Assembly: GCF_002305855.1 (NCBI RefSeq)
Contig: NZ_CP022163.1
Coordinates: 186,292-250,291, forward strand
Length of the DNA stretch: 64,000 bases
Source of the DNA: Melittangium boletus DSM 14713
GTDB taxonomy: Bacteria > Myxococcota > Myxococcia > Myxococcales > Myxococcaceae
Direction: 5' to 3'
Shown here: piece after piece, positions 29,701 to 37,167 of the stretch
How the letters are laid out: each line of letters begins with the position of its first letter
Position numbering within the stretch: the first letter of the stretch is position 1
Notes under the pieces: generated by a model
Database searches by the model: none
Told to the model about the DNA's origin: nothing
What the model saw: the letters and a program-made list of their open reading frames with translations, nothing else
Program-made: the position numbers and the translations under genes

Positions 29701-31084
29701 CACCACCCAGGCCAACCTGGAGACCCAGCTCGCCCAGGCGCGCGATCAGGGCCAGGAGCTCGAGGAGCAGCTCTTCCTCGTCAAGCAGGAGCTGGGCAGC
29801 AGCGTCGCCGAGGTCACCGAGCTGCGCTCGAAGCTCGCGCACTCCGAGGAGGAGCACCACACCCTCCAGGAGCGCTTCAACACGCTCACGACCGAGTCGC
29901 AGCGCCGCATCGAGCTGCTGGAGAAGGACGCCGAGCAGAAGAACCAGGACCTGTCCGACACGATCCAGAAGCTCAGCGTGGCGACGCAGGACAAGGAGCG
30001 CTTCCGCGGCGAGGTGGCCGCCCGCTCCGAGCAGATCAAGCAGCTCGAGGAGCGCCGTCACGACGAGGCCGAGCAGGTCAAGCGCGCCCAGGAAGAGACG
30101 GCCCGGCAGCTCGCCGCGCTCAACACGGAGCTGGACAACGCGCGCAAGCAGCTGGCCGCGCGCGATGAGCAGCTGCGCACCGCGGGAGCCCACCAGGCGA
30201 AGCTCCAGTCGGACCGCGAGGCCCTGAGCGCGTCCCTCGCCCAGGCCCAGTCCCAGACCCAGGCGCTCCAGCAGGCCCAGGCCCAGGAGCGCGCCGAGGC
30301 CAAGCGCGTCTCGGACGAGCTCACCGCCAAGGTGTCGCGCGCCGAGGCCCGCTCCGCGCAGCTCACCCAGGAGCTGCAGACCCGCGCCGCCGAGGCGGAT
30401 GCGAAGCTCAAGGAAGCCCAGGCGCAGATCACCCTCCGGACGAAGAAGATCCAGGAGCTGGATCTCGCGGTGGAGAGCGCCGTGGCCACCAAGGCCCGCG
30501 TGGAGAAGGAGCTGACCACCCGCGCGGCCGCCGCCGAGGCCAAGGCCACCGAGGCCGCCGCCAAGTCGGCCGCCGCCCTCAAGGAGCGCAAGGAGCTGGA
30601 GGCCCGGCAGCAGAAGGAACTCGAGGACCTCAACGCCCGTCAGAAGGCGGAACTGGAGCGTCGCGAGGCCCTCAAGGCCCAGGAGATCGCCCGGCTGCAG
30701 CAGTCCGTGCAGGAGAAGAGCAAGGCGCTCAAGGTCGCCGAGCTGGAGCTCGCCCGCTTCAAGACCAAGTCGCCCGCCGCGCCCAACGTCGTGGCCGCCA
30801 AGACGCCCCCGCCCACCGCCACGGAGGAGGAACTGTTCGCCACGCAGCAGGTTCCCACCGCCGCCCCCGCCGCTCCCCCGGCTCCGGGCCGTGCCGCGCC
30901 CCGCCCCGTCGCCAAACCGGCCGCCGCCGCCGCTCCCGCCAAGCGCCCGGCTCCGGCCGCGCCGCCTCCGTCGCTCGGGGACGATGACGAGGTGTCCGAG
31001 CGCACCGTGATGATGCCCATTCCCGCGTCGCCCGCCTCCGACGAGGCCGACTGGACCTCGCTGGTGGACGAGCTGGACAAGTAG
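26780..31084 (+). CDS. aglZ: AglZ-like gliding-motility protein: pseudo-receiver plus giant coiled coil
   Basis: A 1,434-residue protein starting at ATG 26780 after AAAAAAGGG. Residues about 1-120 form a response-regulator receiver fold (RRVLIVESKNDFALSMATVL ...), but the phosphoacceptor position is Asn53 instead of Asp, so phosphotransfer is not expected. A basic Pro linker follows. Residues about 200-1330 are an almost uninterrupted heptad coiled coil rich in Glu, Thr and Gln, and a Pro/Ala tail ends in DWTSLVDELDK. This matches Myxococcus xanthus AglZ (pseudo-receiver, coiled coil of similar length), which acts with MglA and the Agl-Glt focal-adhesion machinery in A-motility. FrzS has a similar layout but is much shorter. 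Confidence 0.88.
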   Translation: MERRVLIVESKNDFALSMATVLKSAGYQTAIASSAADAQREVEKRRPDLLVINAELKGSDQSGLSICGQIKRGKWGHNLKVLLVSEEMSREGLEQHRQSAGAADGYLLIPFDMGELASMSVDILPPGEDAAQQTAPRDGPPSVPPPLKGPPTPAGGPPRLPKRERRSAITEEDRSFLERAFQSIADRKAELLAESRQLKRPPPRRDLMGTPEGKVQLLRDELKVRESQIARLSEVWNVRERELLSVEDRLHDKDVELQGLKMQVDDLLRRFNEAQQATLQKEREHGATVDDLLLQKFSAEKDLIEVVASKEKDINVLRREASNREEELNRRASEIAYVRDEYDKLEKHLSVVTLEFEVKEQKLTETVQAHEAELARRQQNTETLDAELARTIGERDQRYSELNGEIQALQERLAQTEQERDTSVRDLEARAAAAEDHGARADAEIQKINAERAALEARLSEQISGLETDLARTTGERDQLQQDKDAQQSDLTQRLEEREAKIATLDRELQETIARNESHEAELNANIQQQMERIGELEGEVEAAKTHLADREAELTAEIEALTQSRNELDAAKTASEAELNGQIQALQETVTDRDERISHLKGELEATSQTLTETQTKLSATEETLATTRGELDATSQTLTETQATLAETQTTLASTEAKLSATEETLATTRGELDATSQTLTETQATLATTQDKLASTEETLATTRGELDATSQTLTETQATLTETQTTLASTEAKLSATEETLATTRGELEATTQSLTETQATLAETQTTLASTETKLSATEAKLSATEETLSTTRGELEATTQSLTETQTTLTSTEAKLSATEETLSTTRGELDATTQSLTETQATLATTQDKLASTEETLATTRGELEATTQSLTETQGQLEQTRDELARTVQERTERETELSAAKAEITRVNGVLQETEALKTAMEEELSEQLGQTRNKLAETEGDLAATREALTGEQAAHTQTQQQATTTQANLETQLAQARDQGQELEEQLFLVKQELGSSVAEVTELRSKLAHSEEEHHTLQERFNTLTTESQRRIELLEKDAEQKNQDLSDTIQKLSVATQDKERFRGEVAARSEQIKQLEERRHDEAEQVKRAQEETARQLAALNTELDNARKQLAARDEQLRTAGAHQAKLQSDREALSASLAQAQSQTQALQQAQAQERAEAKRVSDELTAKVSRAEARSAQLTQELQTRAAEADAKLKEAQAQITLRTKKIQELDLAVESAVATKARVEKELTTRAAAAEAKATEAAAKSAAALKERKELEARQQKELEDLNARQKAELERREALKAQEIARLQQSVQEKSKALKVAELELARFKTKSPAAPNVVAAKTPPPTATEEELFATQQVPTAAPAAPPAPGRAAPRPVAKPAAAAAPAKRPAPAAPPPSLGDDDEVSERTVMMPIPASPASDEADWTSLVDELDK
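28594..29430 (+). repeat. Heptad-phased coding repeats inside aglZ
   Basis: The block ETL[AS]TTRGEL recurs with starts at about 28651, 28777, 28882, 29008, 29155, 29260 and 29365. Successive spacings are 126, 105, 126, 147, 105 and 105 bases, all multiples of 21. The intervening units (TETQATLAETQTTLASTEAKLSATE style) are likewise near-identical at DNA level. Confidence 0.9.
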
Positions 31085-31105
31085 TCCCGCCGGGCTCCGC
31101 TGCTG

Positions 31106-31129
31106 GCGCGTGGCCTCCGGGCCGCGCGC
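31106..31129. terminator. Bidirectional hairpin between aglZ and a small membrane-protein gene
   Basis: GCGCGTGGCC (31106-31115) pairs with GGCCGCGCGC (31120-31129; one G-U pair) around a four-base loop, TCCG. It fills the 45-bp gap between two convergent stops. There is no T-run. Confidence 0.55.
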
Positions 31130-31348
31130 CTACAGCGCGGCCCGGGCCTGCTGCACCAGATCCTTCACGTGCACCGTGGCCAGCACCTCCCGGAACGACA
31201 CCGGGACACCGCTGGTCAGTGACTCTTGCTGCGCCAGGCGCCAGTGCTCCCACATCGTCCGGGTGGCCAGGTAGGACACGAGCAGCAAGAAGGCGCCTGG
31301 AACCAGGGTCACCACCGCTACCAGCACCATCCGCCACAGCCAGGACAT
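31130..31348 (-). CDS. Small single-pass membrane protein, function unknown
   Basis: A 72-residue protein starting at ATG 31348 with a strong GGAGGTGG ribosome site. Residues about 5-30 (WRMVLVAVVTLVPGAFLLLVSYLATR) form one transmembrane helix. The rest is a hydrophilic, amphipathic tail (HWRLAQQESLTSG ... VHVKDLVQQARAAL). I do not recognise a family. It is convergent with aglZ and divergent from the MoxR-type ATPase gene, with a 184-bp upstream gap in which I found no convincing promoter. Confidence 0.65.
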   Translation of the reverse strand: MSWLWRMVLVAVVTLVPGAFLLLVSYLATRTMWEHWRLAQQESLTSGVPVSFREVLATVHVKDLVQQARAAL

Positions 31349-31532
31349 GACCGCCACCTCCGTTTGGATGGTGACTGTCGAATGCACGCGGCGTGCCGTC
31401 TGTGCGAAATGGATTTCCACAGTTGTTCCGCTGACTTGCACAGAGAGCGAGCTTCTTGGGAGACACAGTGGAACGGCGGGTCTGGCATTTTTGCCGCAGT
31501 GACCTGAAAAACCTTCGACTAAGTTCGGGCCC

Positions 31533-32474
31533 GTGAGCCCCCCTTCTCCATCAACCGCAGCGCATTTCCTGGCCAACGTGGAGGACGCGGCGACGCGCCT
31601 CGAGCAGGTGGGGTACCTGGCCTCTCCAGAAATCTCCACCGCGAGCTTCCTGGCGGATCGGCTCCAGAAACCCATCCTGGTGGAGGGCCCGGCCGGAGTG
31701 GGCAAGACGGAGCTGGCCAAGGCGCTGGCCCAGGCGCTCGGGCGGCGCTTCATCCGGCTGCAATGCTACGAGGGTCTGGACGAGGCCAAGGCGCTCTACG
31801 AGTGGGAGTACGCCAAGCAGCTGCTCTACACCCAGCTGCTCAAGGACAAGATTGGCGAGATGGTGCACGGCGCGAGCACCCTCGGAGAAGCCGCGGACCG
31901 GCTGGCCACGAGCGACGCGGTGTTCTTCTCCGAGCGCTTCCTGCTGCCCCGCCCCATCCTCCAGTCCCTGCTGTCGGACATGCCGGCGCTGTTGCTGGTG
32001 GATGAGATCGACAAGGCGGACCCCGAGTTCGAGGCCTTCCTGTTGGAGGTGTTGTCGGACAACGCGGTGACGATCCCCGAGCTGGGCACCTTCTCGGCCC
32101 GGCACGTGCCCCGGGTGGTGCTCACGTCGAACAACGCCCGGGAGCTATCGGACGCGCTCAAGCGGCGCTGCCTGCACCTGCACATCGACTTTCCGGATCG
32201 CGAGCGGGAGCTGCGCATCCTGCGCCGGCGCCTGCCCGACGTGTCCCGCACGCTCCTCGAACAGGTGGTGGAGGCGGTGGCGGCGATCCGCGAGCTGGAC
32301 TTGAAGAAGTCCCCCTCCATCAGCGAGACGATCGACTGGGCGCAGAGCCTGGCGCTGCTCAACGCGGAGACGCTGTCCGCGGACCTGGTGGCGGCGACGT
32401 TGAACCTGGTCCTCAAGCACGAGGGAGATATCGAGAAGGCCAAGGGGCAGCTCGCGCGGATCGCCCAGGGTTGA
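31533..32474 (+). CDS. MoxR/CoxD-like AAA+ ATPase
   Basis: A 313-residue AAA+ ATPase starting at GTG 31533. Walker A is VEGPAGVGKTELAKALA (about residue 50), Walker B LLLVDEIDKADPEFEAFLLEVL, sensor 1 VVLTSNNARELSDAL, and the Arg finger region RRCLHLHIDFPD. This layout matches the MoxR subfamily related to CoxD, chaperone-like ATPases that help assemble metal cofactors or protein complexes, usually with a VWA-domain partner. No VWA gene is nearby. The next gene, ilvE, begins about 100 bp downstream. Confidence 0.85.
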   Translation: MSPPSPSTAAHFLANVEDAATRLEQVGYLASPEISTASFLADRLQKPILVEGPAGVGKTELAKALAQALGRRFIRLQCYEGLDEAKALYEWEYAKQLLYTQLLKDKIGEMVHGASTLGEAADRLATSDAVFFSERFLLPRPILQSLLSDMPALLLVDEIDKADPEFEAFLLEVLSDNAVTIPELGTFSARHVPRVVLTSNNARELSDALKRRCLHLHIDFPDRERELRILRRRLPDVSRTLLEQVVEAVAAIRELDLKKSPSISETIDWAQSLALLNAETLSADLVAATLNLVLKHEGDIEKAKGQLARIAQG

Positions 32475-32573
32475 GCCACGTCCCGCGCCCCCTCGCATTG
32501 TTTTGACTTGGAACACCCACCCACGAAGAATGCCGCAGCGCGGTTCCCCTCTCTCCCAAAGGACGCTCCCCTC

Positions 32574-33521
32574 ATGAGTTCCACCTCCCCCAACGTGCTG
32601 CGCTCCGATGAGATCTGGCTCGACGGCAAGCTGGTCAAATGGGAGGAGGGTCAGGTGCACATCATGACCCACGCCCTGCACTACGGGCTGGGGGCCTTCG
32701 AGGGAATTCGCGCCTACCGCACCCACGATGGCCGACTCGCGGTGTTCCGACTGCGCGAGCACATCGATCGCCTGTTCGACTCGACCCACATCTGCATGAT
32801 GAAGATGCCCTTCACCCGCGAGCAGGTCACCGAGGGGTGCCTGGAGCTCTTGCGCACGCAGAAGGAGCTCTTCGCCAATGGCGCCTACCTGCGCCCCATC
32901 GCCTTCATGGGGGATGGCGCCATGGGACTGGGCGCCATCAACCCCACGCGCGTGGCCATCACCGCCTGGGACTGGGGCGCCTACCTCGGGGACAAGGGCA
33001 TCCGCGAGGGCATCCGCGCCAAGGTGAGCTCCTTCACGCGCATGCACGTCAACGTGAACATGGTGCGCGGGAAGATCTCCGGCCAGTACGTCAACTCCAT
33101 CCTCGCCAAGCGCGAGGCGGTGCTCGGCGGCTATGACGAGGCCATCCTCCTGGACATCAGCGGCTTCGTCGCCGAGGCCTCGGGCGAGAACATCTTCCTG
33201 GTGAACAAGAAGGGCGTCATCAAGACGCCGCCCCTGTCCTCGCCCATCCTGGATGGCATCACCCGCGACTCGGTCCTGCGCATCCTCCGCGACTCGGGCC
33301 GCGAGGTGGAGGAAGTCACCGTCACCCGCGACGCGCTCTACATCTCCAACGAGGTCTTCTTCACCGGCACCGCCGCGGAGATCACCCCCGTGCGCGAGGT
33401 GGACAACCGCACCGTGGGCGAGGGCAAGCCCGGCCCCATCACCCAGTATGTCCAGGAGACCTACTTCCGAGCCGTCCGCGGCCTGGAACCGCGCTACGCG
33501 CACTGGCTCACCTATATCTAA
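32574..33521 (+). CDS. ilvE: Branched-chain amino-acid aminotransferase
   Basis: A 315-residue fold-type IV PLP aminotransferase. It carries out the last step of Leu, Ile and Val synthesis and the first step of their breakdown, a source of iso-branched fatty acids in myxobacteria. ATG 32574 (AAAGGA upstream) begins just before WLDGKLVKWEEGQVHIMTHALHYGLGAFEGIRAY, the family N-terminus. The PLP Lys lies in the RGKISGQYVNSILAKREA block, followed by GYDEAILLDISGFVAEASGENIF. The C-terminal FTGTAAEITPVREVD is also diagnostic. Full length with no anomalies. Confidence 0.94.
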   Translation: MSSTSPNVLRSDEIWLDGKLVKWEEGQVHIMTHALHYGLGAFEGIRAYRTHDGRLAVFRLREHIDRLFDSTHICMMKMPFTREQVTEGCLELLRTQKELFANGAYLRPIAFMGDGAMGLGAINPTRVAITAWDWGAYLGDKGIREGIRAKVSSFTRMHVNVNMVRGKISGQYVNSILAKREAVLGGYDEAILLDISGFVAEASGENIFLVNKKGVIKTPPLSSPILDGITRDSVLRILRDSGREVEEVTVTRDALYISNEVFFTGTAAEITPVREVDNRTVGEGKPGPITQYVQETYFRAVRGLEPRYAHWLTYI

Positions 33522-33592
33522 GGTTTCCTGACGGCCGGGGGGCGCGCGGGACGTGCCGAAACCGGGGCGGATGGGCTAAGAAGGAGAAACCG

Positions 33593-34927
33593 ATGCGCCC
33601 CGAGTACGTCGCCCCACCCAATCCCTTCGGCCTGGAAAACCCCGCCATCCTCGACATCGCTCCCGCGGAGCCGAAGTCGCTCGAGGAAACGGGGCTGAAG
33701 ATGGGCCTGCTGTCGGACATCGCCCTGCGCTACCTGTACTACCAGGGCACCGCCACCGGCATGGACATCGCCCAGGAGATGCGCCTGCCCTGGCCCGCGG
33801 TCATCGAGGCCGTGGTGGAGTTCCTCACCTCCGAGAAGCTGGTGGACCTCCGGGGTGGCAAGGGCTTTGGCCGCGCCTCGGTGGACTTCGTGCTCTCCGA
33901 GCGCGGCCGCGAGTACGCGCGCGGCGCCATCGAGCGCAGCACCTACGTGGGCCCCGCCCCCATCCCCATCGAGCAGTACAACGCCCTCATCACCGCGCAG
34001 ACCGAGGAGAGCCCCGTCATCAGCCGCGAGGATCTGGTGATGGGCTTGAGCCACCTCACCGTGTCCGCGGACCTGATGGACAAGCTGGGCCCGGCGGTGA
34101 ACTCGGGCCGCTCGCTCTTCCTCTATGGCCCTCCGGGCAACGGCAAGACGAGCCTCGCCGAGGCCATCAGCCGCATGTTCGGCGGCGAGGTCTTCATCCC
34201 CCACTGCCTGGAGATCGACAACCAGATCATCAAGGTCTTCGACGCCCTCAACCACATCCCCGTGCGCCTGGAGAGCGAGCGCGACGCGGCGGGCCGCCGG
34301 CAGACCTTCGAGATGGACCACCGCTGGCAACTGTGCCGGCGCCCCGCGGTGGTGGTGGGCGGTGAACTGACGCTCGAGACGCTGGATCTCATCTACTCGC
34401 CCACGGCCCGCTTCTACGAAGCCCCCTTCCAGGTGAAGGCCAACGGCGGGATGCTCCTCATCGACGACTTCGGCCGCCAGAAGGTCCACCCCACGGATCT
34501 GCTCAACCGGTGGATCGTCCCCCTGGAGAAGCGGGTGGACTTCCTCACCCTGCACACGGGCAAGAAGTTCGAGATTCCCTTCGATCAGCTCCTCGTCTTC
34601 TCCACCAACCTGGACCCCAAGGAGCTGGTGGACGAGGCCTTCCTGCGGCGCATCAAGTACAAGATCGAGGTCACCAACCCCGACGAGGACGTCTACCGCG
34701 ACATCTTCGCGAATGTGTGTGAAGCAGCGGGCATTCCCTACGTGGAGCAGGCTGTCACCTACCTGTTCGAGCACTACTATCGGCCGCGCAACATGCAGCT
34801 GCGCGCCTGCCACCCTCGCGATCTGGTGCAGCTCATCCGGGACGCGGCCCGCTATCGGCAGATCCCGCCCGCCCTGTCCAAGGATCTCCTGGACCAGGCG
34901 TGCGAGGTCTTCCTCGTCAGCTTGTGA
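33593..34927 (+). CDS. AAA ATPase with an N-terminal helical/winged-helix domain
   Basis: A 444-residue cytoplasmic protein with an AGAAGGAGA ribosome site. Residues about 30-115 look like a winged helix (DIALRYLYYQGTATGMDIAQ ... VDLRGGKGFGRASVDFVLSERG). The P-loop is LFLYGPPGNGKTSLAEAI near residue 180. Walker B (MLLIDDFGRQ) and sensor 1 (LLVFSTNLDPKEL) follow, with FLRRIKYKIEV as Arg finger. It is not a MoxR or clamp loader; such ATPases are found in myxobacteria and other phyla without an assigned role. It is followed 133 bp later by the Fic-fold gene on the same strand, though that gene has its own promoter. Confidence 0.75.
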   Translation: MRPEYVAPPNPFGLENPAILDIAPAEPKSLEETGLKMGLLSDIALRYLYYQGTATGMDIAQEMRLPWPAVIEAVVEFLTSEKLVDLRGGKGFGRASVDFVLSERGREYARGAIERSTYVGPAPIPIEQYNALITAQTEESPVISREDLVMGLSHLTVSADLMDKLGPAVNSGRSLFLYGPPGNGKTSLAEAISRMFGGEVFIPHCLEIDNQIIKVFDALNHIPVRLESERDAAGRRQTFEMDHRWQLCRRPAVVVGGELTLETLDLIYSPTARFYEAPFQVKANGGMLLIDDFGRQKVHPTDLLNRWIVPLEKRVDFLTLHTGKKFEIPFDQLLVFSTNLDPKELVDEAFLRRIKYKIEVTNPDEDVYRDIFANVCEAAGIPYVEQAVTYLFEHYYRPRNMQLRACHPRDLVQLIRDAARYRQIPPALSKDLLDQACEVFLVSL

Positions 34928-34945
34928 AGAACCATGGCGTTTTAA

Positions 34946-34974
34946 TTGTCCTAAACACCTGGAATTTCTACAAT
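34946..34974 (+). promoter_or_regulatory. Sigma-70-like promoter upstream of the Fic-fold gene
   Basis: TTGTCC (34946-34951) and TACAAT (34969-34974) are separated by exactly 17 bases, in an AT-rich patch unlike its surroundings. Transcription would start near 34981, about 80 bases before the GTG at 35061. Confidence 0.6.
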
Positions 34975-35060
34975 CCAGTGCCCGTGGTCCCGGCTCTCGG
35001 GAGATGTCCGCCCGAGCCGCCGCTTCATGCAGGGAGCCGGTGTGAAGGAGCGTCACGTCC

Positions 35061-35897
35061 GTGAAGGAACGCTACCAAGAGATTGACGAGAAGAACGAAG
35101 CGCTGCGCGACTACCTTGGCATCTACAAGGACAAGGGTCGTGAGTTCCTCGAGCGCTTCGAGATGTCGTGGATCTATCACGACGCGGCGCTTGAAGGGAC
35201 GGTGTACAGCCAACAGGAGCTGGTCTCGGCGCTCTTCCCCGAACGGGCCGCCATGGACCCGGCGATGATCCCCGTGGTGCTCGAGGTGCGCAACCACAAG
35301 GCCGCGTGTGACTACCTGCGCGAGGAGGCGGCGGCCACGGGCAAGAAGCAGGCGCAGATCACGCTCACCACCATCAAGCGCATCCACGACCTGGTGTGTG
35401 GCAACACGCCCGAGGCGCTCAGCGCGCGCTCCAACATGGAGCGGCGCGATCGCTCGGAGAAGGAACTGGCCAAGGAGCGCGAGCGCAGCGGCTACCGCAA
35501 GGACATGCCCCTGCACCGCACCTACTTCCACGAGATCGCCCAGCCGGCGAAGATCCAGCCCGCGCTGGAGAAGTTCGTGGACTACACGGGCAGCGCGGAG
35601 TACCGCGAGTTCCATCCCATCAAGCAGGCGGCGGTGGCGCAGCACCGGTTCATGCAGATCTTCCCCTTCACGGAGAACAGCGGGAAGGTCGGCCGGATGC
35701 TCACCAACCTGGTGCTGCTGCGCAACGGCTACATGCCGGCGATCATCCACTCCATCGATCGCCAGCGCTACTACGAGTCCCTGCGCGGCGCGGAGGGCGT
35801 CTTCCGCACCCTGTTGATGGACGCCATCGAGAACTCGCTCGACAACGGCATCAAGTACTTCAAGGACATGGCCCGCCGCTACAAGGCCATCAACTAG
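35061..35897 (+). CDS. Fic-fold protein with degenerate active site
   Basis: A 278-residue protein starting at GTG 35061 with AAGGAG ten bases upstream. The fold matches Fic/DOC proteins: an N-terminal helix with an inhibitory-motif-like YHDAALEGTVYS, a helical core, and the segment QHRFMQIFPFTENSGKVGRML. In active Fic AMP-transferases this reads HPFxxGNGR. Here the catalytic His is Phe201, Gly-Asn-Gly is Asn-Ser-Gly (206-208) and the phosphate-binding Arg is Lys209. Normal AMPylation is therefore unlikely. The remaining fold (MLTNLVLLRNGYMPAII) is intact, so it is not simply decayed. A binding or regulatory role, or another chemistry, is possible. The AAA ATPase gene lies just upstream. Confidence 0.8.
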   Translation: MKERYQEIDEKNEALRDYLGIYKDKGREFLERFEMSWIYHDAALEGTVYSQQELVSALFPERAAMDPAMIPVVLEVRNHKAACDYLREEAAATGKKQAQITLTTIKRIHDLVCGNTPEALSARSNMERRDRSEKELAKERERSGYRKDMPLHRTYFHEIAQPAKIQPALEKFVDYTGSAEYREFHPIKQAAVAQHRFMQIFPFTENSGKVGRMLTNLVLLRNGYMPAIIHSIDRQRYYESLRGAEGVFRTLLMDAIENSLDNGIKYFKDMARRYKAIN

Positions 35898-36039
35898 CTC
35901 CCTCCGCGATGACAGGCGCCCCGCGCGAAACCGGTGGGCGGGCAGGCGCTCAAGCCCCGCCCCCCGCGCTTCCGCGTGAAGGTGATGCGCCTCGTCAGCA
36001 CTTTCGAGAGACCGGGAGATCACTTAAAACCCAGCCCCC

Positions 36040-37167
36040 ATGCCCGCTACCCCCACAGCCAACAGCCGCAGGACGCCTGGAGGCGGCGAGAGCGCGGAGC
36101 CTCCGTCACCGCGCCTCGCGACCCTTCCCGCCCGCGCCAGGCTGGAGCGGCTGATCCAGGTCGCCAAGGGCCACAAGAAGGCCCTCGTCCTCACCCATGA
36201 CAATCCGGATCCGGACTCCATCGCCGCGGGAGTCGCCCTGGCCCAACTGCTCAAGGAGCGGGCGGGCGTGGAGGAAGCCCGGGTGGGCTACAGCGGACTC
36301 ATTGGCCGCGCGGAGAACATCGCCTTCGTGAAGGTGCTGCGCCTGCCCGTGGTGCCCATCGCCCAGCTGGATCTGGACGAATACGATCTGCTCGCGCTGG
36401 TGGACACGCAGCCGCCCACGGGCAACCACGCGGTGCCGCCCCGACTGCGGCGCGAGGTGGACATCGTCATCGACCACCACCCCCTGCGCGACGAGAGCCT
36501 GGAGGCACCGTTCGCGGACGTGGGCGGTGACTACGGCGCCACCTCGACGATGGTGGCGCAGTACCTGCGCGCCGCGCGGCTGGAGCCCTCGACCGAGGTG
36601 GCCACCGCCCTCTTCTACGGCGTGAAGGCGGACACACGGGACCTGGGGCGCGAGACGACCCCCACGGACATCGACACGTACCTGTGGCTCTTTCCCCGGG
36701 CGGACAAGCAGATGCTCGGGCAGATCGAGCACCCGGAACTGCCCGCGCGCTACTTCCAGATGTACCACACGGCCTTCGAGCGGGCGAAGGTGTACGGGGA
36801 CACGGCCATCGTGACGGACCTGGAGGAGGTCTACTCCCCGGACATGGTGGCCGAGGTGGCCGAGCGGTTGATGTTCCTCGAGGGGATGAAGTGGTCGCTC
36901 GCGTACGCGAGCTTCCGCAACCAGCTCTTCCTGTCGCTGCGGGTGAAGGACCGGCGCATGAACGCGGGGCGGCTCATCCGGGAGATCTGCGAGGACTACG
37001 GCGGCTCGGCGGGAGGCCACGGCAGCATGGCGGGCGCGCGCATTCCGTTGTCGGGCCGGGCCCATCAGCGCAAGGCCCTCAAGCGCGAGTTGGTGCGGCG
37101 TTTCCTGGAGGCCTTCGGCGTCGCGGACGAGCGGCCCGTGGCGCTCCTGTCCGCGCCCTCGCCGTGA
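36040..37167 (+). CDS. DHH-family phosphoesterase (NrnA/RecJ-like)
   Basis: A 375-residue DHH-DHHA1 phosphoesterase. The metal-binding motifs are VLTHDNPDPDSIAAG (motif I), LALVDTQPPTG (II) and IVIDHHPLRD (III, the DHH signature), with ATALFYGVKADTRDLGRE later. The C-terminal DHHA1 motif is GGSAGGHGSMAGARIP. Members degrade nanoRNAs, pAp or cyclic dinucleotide products such as pGpG and pApA. Which substrate applies is unclear. The ATG at 36040 has no clear ribosome site. Its stop overlaps the cysteine desulfurase start (GTGA), so the two are translationally coupled. Confidence 0.85.
   Translation: MPATPTANSRRTPGGGESAEPPSPRLATLPARARLERLIQVAKGHKKALVLTHDNPDPDSIAAGVALAQLLKERAGVEEARVGYSGLIGRAENIAFVKVLRLPVVPIAQLDLDEYDLLALVDTQPPTGNHAVPPRLRREVDIVIDHHPLRDESLEAPFADVGGDYGATSTMVAQYLRAARLEPSTEVATALFYGVKADTRDLGRETTPTDIDTYLWLFPRADKQMLGQIEHPELPARYFQMYHTAFERAKVYGDTAIVTDLEEVYSPDMVAEVAERLMFLEGMKWSLAYASFRNQLFLSLRVKDRRMNAGRLIREICEDYGGSAGGHGSMAGARIPLSGRAHQRKALKRELVRRFLEAFGVADERPVALLSAPSP

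Noticed and set aside
26750..30193. 1,147-residue minus-strand open frame opposite aglZ
   Set aside because: Its Leu/Gly repeats mirror the aglZ heptads; no ribosome site, domain or signal supports it.
31478..31500. Sigma-54-like TGGC...GCC upstream of the MoxR-type gene
   Set aside because: The GG and GC are only seven bases apart instead of ten.
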